Assembly (NCBI GenBank): GCA_937894825.1
Contig: CALCQT010000308.1
Coordinates: 1-5,547 of the forward strand
DNA length: 5,547 nt
Reading direction: 5' to 3'
From: an uncultured Anaerolineaceae bacterium
GTDB lineage: Bacteria; Chloroflexota; Anaerolineae; Anaerolineales; Anaerolineaceae
The position numbers and the translations under genes are program-made. This document shows positions 1 through 5,547 of this stretch, in pieces (position 1 is the stretch's first letter; every line of letters begins with the position of its first letter). The notes beneath the pieces were generated by a model. That model was not told the DNA's origin, ran no database searches, and was given only the letters and a program-made list of their open reading frames with translations.

Positions 1-59
1 TTGCGAATGTCGCTGCACGACCCGCTGATGCCGCTGAATATTGAAAGCGACATTCGCAA
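1..59. repeat. inverted repeat with misoriented mutase 3' fragment at the window edge
   Basis: Bases 1-14 (TTGCGAATGTCGCT) and 46-59 are perfect inverted copies around a 31-base spacer. Read on the plus strand, bases 1-48 encode LRMSLHDPLMPLNIES, the expected continuation of the minus-strand mutase after its GWFL. On the minus strand the same bases give an unrelated tail (LSIFSGISGS...). The mutase end therefore points the wrong way. This could be a fold-back chimera or hairpin contig end, or a genuine inversion between the two arms. The left arm begins at base 1, which favours an edge artefact. Confidence 0.85.
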
Positions 60-1430
60 CAGGAACCAGCCGCGGCACGCCGGAAGCGAAACTCGCAGGC
101 CTTCATAATTTTCTGCCGCAACAATCCAGCCGGATTGCGATTTCGCATATTTTTCCAACGCCTCCAGCACATTCGAGCCATAGGCTTTGACGTCCCGATC
201 ATCCTGGATTCGCAGCCGGTATTCAGCGGCTTCGAGCGGATCCTTCAGATCCCGGATCAGGTCGGACAGGATCCTGCCCTCTTTCCGCAAACGGGCGGTT
301 TCAACGATCAGTTTCGCCGAAAGATACGCCCCATCATCCAGAAAATAATTCTCCGCGTATGCGCAATGACCGGAAGTCTCAATAGCCAGCGGACTGTTTT
401 TGCCCTCCCGGTTCAGTCGGATACACTCATTGATCACGTTTTTATAGCCGCGCTTAAAACGGTGATGGACACACTTGAGCGTCCCGGTGATGAACTCCGA
501 AAGTTGATCGGAAGTGACAGAATCGGTCACAATGATCCCGCCCGGATGTTCGCGGGCTTCGATCGCAGCCAGCAGACCAATCAGCCGGTTACGGGAAAAC
601 TCCTCGCCGGTATGACCAACCGCTCCGGCCCGGTCCACATCCGTGTCAAAAATGATGCCCAGATCGCAATGTCCATCCAGCACCATTTTTTGCGCCGCTG
701 CCATAGCAGCGGAATTTTCCGGATTGGGCACATGATTGGGGAAATTTCCATCCGGTTCCAAAAATTGGCTGGCGGAAATATCCGCCCCAAGCGGTTTCAA
801 AATCTGTTCGGCAAAAAAACCGCCGGCGCCGTTCCCCGCGTCCACGCCAATTTTGAATCCGGATAAAGGCGTTTCACCATCCGCAATACCATCCCGAATG
901 ACATCCCGCAGGTGAGCGCAATAGGGCCCCATAATGTCAAAAGAACGGGAGACACACGGGTTTTCGCTATCCGGCAAGGAGGCAGCGCCGGCGGTACTTT
1001 CGAGGATGTGGGTGATATCTTTCTTATCCAACCCGCCATCCGCGGAAAAAAATTTGAGACCGTTGCGATTCCAGGGGAGATGACTGGCGGTGATCATGAT
1101 CGCTCCGTCAAAATCGCACCCTGCAAGCCGGGTCGACATGAACATTGCCGGCGTCGAAGCCATGCCGCAATCAGCGCCATTCGATCCCGCCTGCCGCAGC
1201 CCGGACAGAACAGCCGCTTTCAGTGTTTCGGCGCTCAGGCGCGAGTCTGTCCCGACAGAAATATCCAGACGCTCAATATCTTTCCCGGTTTTTTCGGAAA
1301 GCCAGCGCGCAAAGGCTGCTGCGATCTCCGCAGTGATCGCTGGTGTAAGCGTCACGGACTGATCTTGGAATCCCGGCAGCGCCACACCGCGAACGTCACT
1401 GCCATTCTGCAGGTCTAAAATACTTTTCAT
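1..1430 (-). CDS. alpha-D-phosphohexomutase (phosphomannomutase/phosphoglucomutase type), 3' end missing
   Basis: Cytoplasmic enzyme expected to interconvert hexose 1- and 6-phosphates (mannose or glucose), feeding nucleotide-sugar and glycan synthesis. The frame starts at ATG 1430 (an in-frame TAA at 1434-1436 rules out a longer start) and stays open to the window edge. Family landmarks appear in order: the phosphoserine loop TASHLPWNRNG with catalytic Ser116; the metal loop DTDVDR with Asp262, Asp264 and Asp266; the sugar-binding loop ETSGH (351-355); and the C-terminal phosphate-site stretch NYEGLRVS (441-448). The sequence is trustworthy to about residue 461 (GWFLLRMS, base 48). After that the frame reads unrelated residues because bases 1-59 are folded back (see the repeat entry). 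Family members run to roughly 500 residues, so a few dozen are missing. It lies 14 bases after the AIM24-type gene, probably co-transcribed, with no clear Shine-Dalgarno. Substrate preference cannot be told from the sequence. Confidence 0.93.
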   Translation of the reverse strand, partial: MKSILDLQNGSDVRGVALPGFQDQSVTLTPAITAEIAAAFARWLSEKTGKDIERLDISVGTDSRLSAETLKAAVLSGLRQAGSNGADCGMASTPAMFMSTRLAGCDFDGAIMITASHLPWNRNGLKFFSADGGLDKKDITHILESTAGAASLPDSENPCVSRSFDIMGPYCAHLRDVIRDGIADGETPLSGFKIGVDAGNGAGGFFAEQILKPLGADISASQFLEPDGNFPNHVPNPENSAAMAAAQKMVLDGHCDLGIIFDTDVDRAGAVGHTGEEFSRNRLIGLLAAIEAREHPGGIIVTDSVTSDQLSEFITGTLKCVHHRFKRGYKNVINECIRLNREGKNSPLAIETSGHCAYAENYFLDDGAYLSAKLIVETARLRKEGRILSDLIRDLKDPLEAAEYRLRIQDDRDVKAYGSNVLEALEKYAKSQSGWIVAAENYEGLRVSLPACRGWFLLRMSLSIFSGISGSCSDIR

Positions 1431-1444
1431 GTCTTATTATGTTA

Positions 1445-2125
1445 TTAACTGCTCTTATTCGGGAAATAAGGGCGCAGTGCCGAGGCCAGATTACTGATCG
1501 GCTGTGTCTGGATATAAATTTTTCCGGGGCCGGTAATTTCCGTATTAAATAACCCCTCCCCCCCAAACACAATGTTCTTCAGTCCGCTGACCTGGACAAT
1601 ATCCATGGTACAGGTGCTTTCCATTGCGGCCAAATATCCGGTATCCAGAATCAGCTTTTCGCCCGGCTTCAGATCATATACTTTGCAGAAACCATCGACC
1701 TCAACAAATGCCTTTCCCTGACCGGAGAGCCGCTGAAGGATAAAACCTTCTCCGCCAAAGAGCCCGGCGCCAAGCCGCTTTTGGAAATGAATGGAAAGTT
1801 CAACGCCTTCCTCAGCAGCCAGAAAACCGGACTTTTGAACAATCATATCTTTGCCGGGAGCGATATCAAACGAAAGAACCTCACCCGGGAAACTGGAAGC
1901 AAATGCGATCAGGCCAACGCCGCGCGCCGTATAACGATTCAAAAAAAGGCTTTCTCCTGCGAACATCCGCCCGAGCGCCTTGCCGATACCGCCACGGGAA
2001 GTCGTCTCCATGACCATATTCGGAGTCATCCAGGCCATCGCTCCACTTTCCGTAATCATTGTTTCTCCATCCTGCATGGTACAAATTACCACCGGAAATG
2101 TTGAACCTTCAATTTTGTATTCCAT
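1445..2125 (-). CDS. AIM24 / TIGR00266 family protein
   Basis: A 226-residue soluble protein with no signal peptide or membrane segment, recognised as the AIM24 (TIGR00266) family, a duplicated beta-sandwich. The biochemical role of bacterial members is not established; yeast Aim24 is a mitochondrial protein. Visible family traits are the ESGAMAWM stretch (26-33), GESLFLNRYTA (57-67), and two parallel half-repeats, GLFGGEGFILQRLSGQGKAF (121-140) and IVFGGEGLFNTEITGPGK (185-202), each followed by a beta strand. Length is normal for the family. The start at ATG 2125 is supported by AGAGGA at 2129-2134, three bases upstream of the ATG. The stop at 1445 is followed 14 bases later by the mutase start, so the two look like one transcript. 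The hairpin-repeat cluster lies just upstream. Confidence 0.9.
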   Translation of the reverse strand: MEYKIEGSTFPVVICTMQDGETMITESGAMAWMTPNMVMETTSRGGIGKALGRMFAGESLFLNRYTARGVGLIAFASSFPGEVLSFDIAPGKDMIVQKSGFLAAEEGVELSIHFQKRLGAGLFGGEGFILQRLSGQGKAFVEVDGFCKVYDLKPGEKLILDTGYLAAMESTCTMDIVQVSGLKNIVFGGEGLFNTEITGPGKIYIQTQPISNLASALRPYFPNKSS

Positions 2126-2176
2126 TTTTCCTCTTTCAATTAAAAAACTGATTCCGTCTTACCGGGAGCGCAGCGC

Positions 2177-2196
2177 GTTCCCCTGTCTGGGGGAAC
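2177..2196. repeat. GC-rich hairpin
   Basis: GTTCCCC (2177-2183) pairs perfectly with GGGGAAC (2190-2196) around a 6-base loop. An overlapping alternative stem pairs 2164-2171 with 2175-2182 (eight pairs including one G-T, on the plus strand), so the two structures exclude each other. It abuts the next hairpin unit. Confidence 0.55.
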
Positions 2197-2197
2197 C

Positions 2198-2241
2198 GGG
2201 CGATCATCGCAAAGCACCCTGACGGAGATGATCACCCCTAC
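2198..2241. repeat. hairpin repeat unit A (GGGC...ACCCCTACA type)
   Basis: GGGCGATCATC (2198-2208) pairs with GATGATCACCC (2227-2237), with one C/A mismatch and an 18-base loop, followed by CCTACAT. It has the same ends (GGGC at left, ACCCCTACA at right) as unit B 20 bases on, although the stem sequence differs. This looks like a dispersed intergenic hairpin family; whether other copies exist in the genome cannot be seen here. Confidence 0.6.
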
Positions 2242-2262
2242 ATAGTCGTGATGCGCGACCGA

Positions 2263-2288
2263 GGGCAACCGCAAGGGTTACCCCTACA
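2263..2288. repeat. hairpin repeat unit B, containing the stop codon of the solenoid gene
   Basis: GGGCAACC (2263-2270) pairs with GGTTACCC (2276-2283), with one C/A mismatch at the same relative place as in unit A, and is followed by CTACA. Its right end overlaps the end of the minus-strand secreted-protein gene: the TAG stop (2284-2286 complement) is part of the CCCCTACA tail. Confidence 0.6.
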
Positions 2289-3351
2289 ATGAAGGATCCG
2301 GATTGGTCACAGTTGAAATCCCCCCATACGAAGTTTCCCCCTGTGGATTGACTGTTCCGGCGCTGCCGGACACATTCAAAACCGTCCGTCCAACTTCGGA
2401 TTGACTGTTCTCATCCGTAGCAAAACTTCCGCCATACAGCGCTCGGACGCTGCCCTGTTCGGCAACTGTTATCTCGGCCGTGCCGGAAGTGATCGATCGT
2501 CCGCCCTGGAAGGTAAAATCTCCCCCAAAAGCCCAGGGCGCCGTCCCCCGGACCAGTGCATGGGCGTCCTTCGTTTCGGAAACACTCTCCTCGCCGACGG
2601 CATTCCCGCCGCCAAACAGTGAAATAAGCACCTCGCCACCGGGCTGAACAACCGTGTTGGCCCTGTCACGGACAATCGTCCTGCCGCCTTCTTTTGCCAG
2701 CCCTCCTCCCAATACATAATCTGTTTTTCCAAATACTTCCACATTCGATATACGTATTTCGGCGATACTTCGTTGCCCCAGCGCGTAACCGCCGCCAAAA
2801 ACCTGCCAGAAAATGGTGCTCTGGCCGCCAATTGTAACCTCCGTCGACTCCGTTACGATGGATCGTCCGCCGCTGTTCGCCGCGCCGCCGCCGACCACAT
2901 AGGCGGCGCTTCCCAGAATCGTCAGACTGGTAGCGGAGACAACCCGGGTCGTGCCATTCACCGCGAGCCTTCCACCGAAAATCCAGGCATTCGGCAGCGA
3001 GACATTCTCACCTAAAATGAAAGGAATTCCATTCGCGAATATTTCAATCACCGGATCAATTGTGATCGACGTATCCGGCGAATTGTTTTCAATCGCAAGT
3101 GAGGTGATCCCCTTATCATCCGGTATTGAAAGCGAGACAATCGCGGCCCCGTTCAGATTACCCTGAACAAGAATCCGAACATCCCCGCCTTTTTCGGGCA
3201 GCTGTTCGAAGGCATCTTCCAGCGTCTGGATCGCCTGATCCGCGCCGACCACCAGAACGGTCTCTGCCTGTGCCCCCCCCGTAAAAGCAGGGTAACCAAA
3301 CAGCAATATGCCAAGAATTGAAACAAATAGTCTCTTCCAACACGTTTTCAT
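2284..3351 (-). CDS. secreted glycine-rich repeat protein, probable beta-solenoid
   Basis: A 355-residue protein that I cannot assign to a named family. Residues 1-29 form a signal peptide (K2, K6, R7, then a hydrophobic core, AQA before the likely cut ahead of E30). Residues 31-65 (TLEDAFEQLPEKGGDVRILVQG) resemble the start of a right-handed beta-helix. From 124 on, short GG motifs recur: IFGG 124, VVGGG 152, VFGGG 184, VLGGG 213, LFGGG 245, AFGG 274, LYGG 305 and SYGG 341. The steps mostly alternate between 28-29 and 31-32 residues. GGR(S/T)I recurs at 161, 222 and 283, exactly 61 apart, so two units form one super-repeat. There is no sorting motif, C-terminal membrane anchor or lipobox; the only cysteine is C4. 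It is probably an extracytoplasmic structural, adhesive or binding protein (inference). An in-frame TAA lies four codons upstream of ATG 3351, so that start is the only ATG option; no good Shine-Dalgarno is seen. The stop lies in a hairpin repeat. Confidence 0.85.
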   Translation of the reverse strand: MKTCWKRLFVSILGILLFGYPAFTGGAQAETVLVVGADQAIQTLEDAFEQLPEKGGDVRILVQGNLNGAAIVSLSIPDDKGITSLAIENNSPDTSITIDPVIEIFANGIPFILGENVSLPNAWIFGGRLAVNGTTRVVSATSLTILGSAAYVVGGGAANSGGRSIVTESTEVTIGGQSTIFWQVFGGGYALGQRSIAEIRISNVEVFGKTDYVLGGGLAKEGGRTIVRDRANTVVQPGGEVLISLFGGGNAVGEESVSETKDAHALVRGTAPWAFGGDFTFQGGRSITSGTAEITVAEQGSVRALYGGSFATDENSQSEVGRTVLNVSGSAGTVNPQGETSYGGISTVTNPDPSL

Positions 3352-3722
3352 ACGATCATTTTACTTGAAAAGTCAACCGACGCATTCCGCTACCGGAATT
3401 CAAATCAGAATCTCCTAATATGTCATCTTCGTTTACATCCCATCATCTGTTGTTAGGTTGCAAAGCGCAGAAAAAACGAAAACACAAAGAATCCTTTTTT
3501 TACATCAATTTGACCAATGTTTTACCTGATTCTTCTTAATCCTTAAAAAAAATTTGCTAAACTGTATTTGTCAAAAGTATTTTCCCAGGTCAGCAGAAAC
3601 GCTTTTGGCAGACGGCATGACCGATTTCAGAAAAGAATTTTCCCTGTCAATCGAGCAGCCGCCGGTCAAAATGGATCCAAACAAATTAACGGAGGTCCGG
3701 GACAATCTGTCCACGCGAAACG
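3352..3722. other. divergent intergenic region between solenoid gene and sugar importer operon
   Basis: This 371-base spacer is AT-rich in its middle (about 3465-3585), with A and T runs. It must hold the promoters for both directions. For the importer, promoter-like pieces lie at 3510-3563. Towards the solenoid gene nothing better than weak matches is seen. The right part (3590-3722) is less AT-rich and has an open frame (ATG 3617 to TAA 3734-3736, 39 residues, rich in D, E, K and R) with no ribosome binding site and no recognisable family; I do not call it a gene. GGAGG occurs at 3691-3695, too far from the permease start for normal use. No RNA gene or riboswitch was recognised. Confidence 0.6.
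3510..3563 (+). promoter_or_regulatory. candidate promoter region for the sugar importer operon
   Basis: Several imperfect sigma-70-like elements overlap here: TTGACC (3510-3515) with CTTAAT (3535-3540) at a 19-base spacing; TTTACC (3521-3526) with TAAAAA (3544-3549) at 17 bases; and an extended -10-like TGC-TAAACT (3555-3563). None is strong. They sit in the most AT-rich part of the divergent spacer, 160-210 bases before the first permease, which would imply a long 5' leader. Confidence 0.25.
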
Positions 3723-4646
3723 ATGAATGCGGCTAAAACTCAACCCCTGAAAGCAGGACTCACAAAGCGCCAATGGCGTTCTGTCAAACAGTTTATACAG
3801 GGGGTCCTGTTTCTCTCCCCTTCTCTGATATTGTTCATGGTTTTTGTGTTTATCCCGCTGGTAAAATCGATTGTTCTCAGCGGTTATATCACCACCCCGA
3901 TCGGCGCGCCGGCAAAGTTTGTAGGATTGCAAAATTACAGCCGTTTCCTGGCGGATCCCGCTTTCCTGAACAGTATTAAAACGACCTTTCTGTTTATCCT
4001 TTATGTGGTTCCACCGACCATCCTGATTTCTTTGATACTGGCACTGCTGGGAAATATGCAGGTAAATTATATCCAGGTCTTTCGCGTACTCTTCTCATTT
4101 ACCATCGCAGTTTCAGCAGCCACAGCCTCACTGATTTTCCTGTATATTTACCACCCGACGGTCGGGGTAAATTATCTGCTGAGCCTGATCGGAATTCCGA
4201 AAATCGAATGGCTGGTCAGCAGCCAAACCGCGCTTTTTTCAATCGCTCTGATCACGGTCTGGCTGCAGGTAGGGTTGAACATGGTTATTCTGCTTGCCGC
4301 CATTCAAGCCATTCCGGAAGAATTATTTGAGAGCGCCATGATTGACGGCGCCGATTGGTGGAAGCAACTGATCCACATCACACTGCCGCTGCTTTCATCA
4401 ACATTTTTCTTTCTGCTGGTTGTGGATACGTTGGCGGCCTTCCAGACCTTCACCCCCATCCATATTCTGACCAAAGGGGGACCGCTGAGCAGTACCAACC
4501 TGATCGTTTACTCGGTCTATCGCGAATTTTATTTCAACGGAAAATACGGTCTGGCAGCGGCTCAATCCATTGTGCTGTTCGTGATCATGCTGGTTCTGAC
4601 AATCATCCAGTTCGTTTTTATTGAGAGAAAGGTATTTTACGAATGA
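3723..4646 (+). CDS. carbohydrate ABC transporter permease, MalF/UgpA-like
   Basis: One of the two membrane subunits of a binding-protein-dependent sugar importer (COG1175 type). The 307 residues have a short basic N-terminus and six likely membrane helices at about 24-50, 84-110, 117-143, 167-195, 224-246 and 279-301. The EAA loop that docks on the ATPase is intact at 200-222 (EELFESAMIDGADWW, ending ITLP), and the family's LTKGGP follows at 249-254. VGLQNYSRFLADP (67-79) is the usual periplasmic stretch after helix 1. The ATG at 3723 is the only reasonable start because an in-frame TAA lies at 3687-3689, but it lacks a nearby Shine-Dalgarno. The stop overlaps the next gene's start by 4 bases (ATGA). 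The transported sugar cannot be told. Confidence 0.95.
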   Translation: MNAAKTQPLKAGLTKRQWRSVKQFIQGVLFLSPSLILFMVFVFIPLVKSIVLSGYITTPIGAPAKFVGLQNYSRFLADPAFLNSIKTTFLFILYVVPPTILISLILALLGNMQVNYIQVFRVLFSFTIAVSAATASLIFLYIYHPTVGVNYLLSLIGIPKIEWLVSSQTALFSIALITVWLQVGLNMVILLAAIQAIPEELFESAMIDGADWWKQLIHITLPLLSSTFFFLLVVDTLAAFQTFTPIHILTKGGPLSSTNLIVYSVYREFYFNGKYGLAAAQSIVLFVIMLVLTIIQFVFIERKVFYE

Positions 4647-5389
4647 AGCGCACCGGATTAAAAAGTGAACGCTGGCTGAATTTTGCGAAATACCTGATCC
4701 TGATCGTGGCGGCGATCATCATGATCTATCCCGTTTGGTCCGCTTTCAATCTGAGTATGATGACGGATGCCGAAGCAACCAGCTTCCCGCCGCGCCAGTT
4801 CCCATCCGGGCTGCACCTGACCAACATTCAACGGGCGCTCAGGACCGCACCACTGGGGCGTTACCTGATAAACAGCATCATCCAGTCATTGCTGGTCATG
4901 TCCGGTCAGTTGATCACCGCCTGCCTGGCCGCTTATGCGTTTGCTTTCATTGATTTTCGCTGGCGCAATATCTTTTTCATCATTTTCTTATCGACGATGA
5001 TGATCCCCTGGGAAGCAACGATCATCCCCAACTATCTTCTGATCAAGCAACTCCGCTGGACGGATACTTTTCTGGGATTATCTGTTCCATTTATGGCGAC
5101 CGGGTTCGGAACCTTTCTGCTGCCGCTGGCACGCCCGGCAGTGGGAACGCTGGCCATTTACAGTTTTCTGCAGACCTATAACCAGTATCTCTGGCCGCTG
5201 CTGATCACGAATAAGCCGGATATGCGCACGGTCCAAATTGGGATCGCGCTGCTGCAGGACGAGGAACGGTACATGATTAATAATATTATGGCCGGTGTGG
5301 TTTTCATTCTGGTACCGACGTTGGTCCTGTTCATCATTACCAACAAACAATTGATTCGTGGGTTAACTGCGGGCGCCGTCAAGGGATGA
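4643..5389 (+). CDS. carbohydrate ABC transporter permease, MalG/UgpE-like, lacking the EAA loop
   Basis: Second membrane subunit of the importer (COG0395 type), 248 residues; relatives are usually about 270-285. Likely helices are at 14-35, 73-102, 109-134, 141-160, 164-188 and 213-234. Family stretches are present: SFPPRQFPSGLHLTNIQRAL (47-66), MMIPWEATIIPNYLLIKQL (119-137), LGLSVPFMATGFGTFLL (144-160), YNQYLWPLL (179-187) and the C-terminal QLIRGLTAGAVKG. Between GTFLL (156-160) and PLARPAVGTLAIYSFL (161-176), relatives have about 33 more residues: the cytoplasmic EAA loop with its conserved glycine. Here only its final Leu-Pro remains (L160-P161, bases 5120-5125). The reading frame is kept. 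The start ATG 4643 overlaps the upstream stop, with AGAAAGG at 4626-4632 as ribosome binding site. Without the loop, coupling to the ATPase should fail or be one-sided, unless the gap is an assembly artefact. Confidence 0.9.
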   Translation: MKRTGLKSERWLNFAKYLILIVAAIIMIYPVWSAFNLSMMTDAEATSFPPRQFPSGLHLTNIQRALRTAPLGRYLINSIIQSLLVMSGQLITACLAAYAFAFIDFRWRNIFFIIFLSTMMIPWEATIIPNYLLIKQLRWTDTFLGLSVPFMATGFGTFLLPLARPAVGTLAIYSFLQTYNQYLWPLLITNKPDMRTVQIGIALLQDEERYMINNIMAGVVFILVPTLVLFIITNKQLIRGLTAGAVKG

Positions 5390-5425
5390 CCCCGCGGAAA
5401 TGGTATTGTGTGTAAGATCAGTATA

Positions 5426-5430
5426 AGGAG
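5426..5430 (+). promoter_or_regulatory. strong ribosome binding site of the sugar-binding protein gene
   Basis: AGGAG ends six A residues before ATG 5437, the best Shine-Dalgarno in the window. It fits the high expression usual for binding proteins relative to their permeases. The 47-base gap after the second permease shows no terminator. Confidence 0.7.
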
Positions 5431-5436
5431 AAAAAA

Positions 5437-5547
5437 ATGAAAAAAATGTTGTTCAATGTTTTGGCTGCGCTGGCCGTATTCGGCGCCGTCTTCGCCGCGC
5501 AGCCCGCTGCGGCAGCCGACCCGGTGAAAATCACCTTCTGGCACAGC
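5437..5547 (+). CDS. extracellular solute-binding protein of a sugar ABC importer, N-terminal fragment
   Basis: The first 37 codons of a gene that leaves the window. MKKMLFNVLAALAVFGAVF is a typical signal peptide start, with a likely cut after the alanine run (residues 24-27) before D28. The mature protein begins DPVKITFWHS; ITFWHS is a common opening of family 1 sugar-binding proteins (UgpB/MalE-like). There is no cysteine, so it is not a lipoprotein; the protein would be free in a periplasm or released. Its place 47 bases after two sugar permeases supports the call. The ligand is unknown. Confidence 0.88.
   Translation, partial: MKKMLFNVLAALAVFGAVFAAQPAAAADPVKITFWHS

Larger units (their letters stand above)
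2126..2283. other. intergenic spacer between solenoid gene and AIM24-type gene
   Basis: This 158-base spacer is almost filled by three possible hairpins (2164-2182 or 2177-2196, 2198-2237 and 2263-2283). Only about 35 bases next to the AIM24-type start are free; they hold an A/T-rich run (plus-strand 2138-2147) and that gene's ribosome binding site. No hairpin is followed directly by a T run on either strand, so I do not call an intrinsic terminator. A promoter for the AIM24-mutase pair could sit in the A/T-rich end but no good -35/-10 pair is seen. Confidence 0.6.

Noticed and set aside
135..1418. Long plus-strand open frames (135-866, 912-1418, 1090-1362) and minus-strand frames at 581-790 and 797-1039
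   Set aside because: They lie over the mutase gene, whose catalytic, metal and sugar loops are all in the other frame; their translations look like no known family.
2177..2196. Intrinsic terminator for the solenoid gene
   Set aside because: The stem is not followed by a T run on the minus strand; the TTTTTT near 2141-2147 (complement) is about 30 bases away.
2198..2288. CRISPR-like repeat and spacer pair
   Set aside because: Only two unequal units with different stems and self-complementary ends; not direct repeats.
2469..2831. Minus-strand 120-residue frame and plus-strand frames inside the solenoid gene
   Set aside because: They are shadows of the repeat-bearing frame, which has a signal peptide and regular 30-residue periodicity.
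3371..3376. TTGACT (complement) as -35 of the solenoid gene
   Set aside because: At a 17-base spacing the -10 would fall on the start codon, which would require a leaderless message.
3591..3610. LacI-type operator around AAACGCTTTT before the sugar operon
   Set aside because: The half-sites do not match as a palindrome and no regulator gene is in the window.
5078..5544. Minus-strand frames opposite the second permease and binding protein
   Set aside because: They are antisense to clear family motifs and a strong ribosome binding site.

Overview
This is a bacterial, protein-dense window of moderate GC. It holds six protein genes in two divergently oriented blocks, with an AT-rich 371-base spacer between them. 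No RNA gene, CRISPR array, transposase or phage gene was seen. The window opens and closes inside genes. The lineage cannot be fixed from this sequence. The style (a carbohydrate ABC importer, an AIM24-family protein, an alpha-phosphohexomutase and small GGGC...CCCCTACA hairpin repeats between genes) fits a heterotrophic environmental bacterium. An Anaerolineae-like organism is one guess, but the binding protein lacks a lipoprotein cysteine, which argues weakly for a diderm.

Minus-strand block (1-3351), read from right to left. First comes a secreted glycine-rich protein made of about eight 30-residue units with a FGGG-type motif (2284-3351). Next is a cluster of hairpin repeats (2164-2288), one of which supplies that gene's stop codon. 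Then come an AIM24 / TIGR00266-type protein (1445-2125) and, 14 bases on, a phosphomannomutase/phosphoglucomutase-type enzyme (48-1430, running to the window edge). At the left edge the last part of the mutase gene is folded back. Bases 1-48 encode the expected C-terminal residues on the wrong strand, between 14-base inverted repeats.

Plus-strand block (3723-5547): a carbohydrate ABC importer operon. It has a MalF/UgpA-like permease (3723-4646), a MalG/UgpE-like permease overlapping it by 4 bases (4643-5389), and the start of a periplasmic or extracellular sugar-binding protein with a strong ribosome binding site (5437 to the edge). No ATPase is visible. The second permease is intact in frame but lacks the whole cytoplasmic EAA loop, about 33 residues that normally dock on the ATPase. 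Apart from that loop its family pattern is continuous.

I see no convincing new multi-gene system. The points most worth a second look are the EAA-less permease, the fold-back at the left edge (both may be assembly or amplification artefacts, both have short homology at the junction), and the solenoid-like secreted protein with an exact 61-residue super-repeat whose stop lies in a dispersed repeat.
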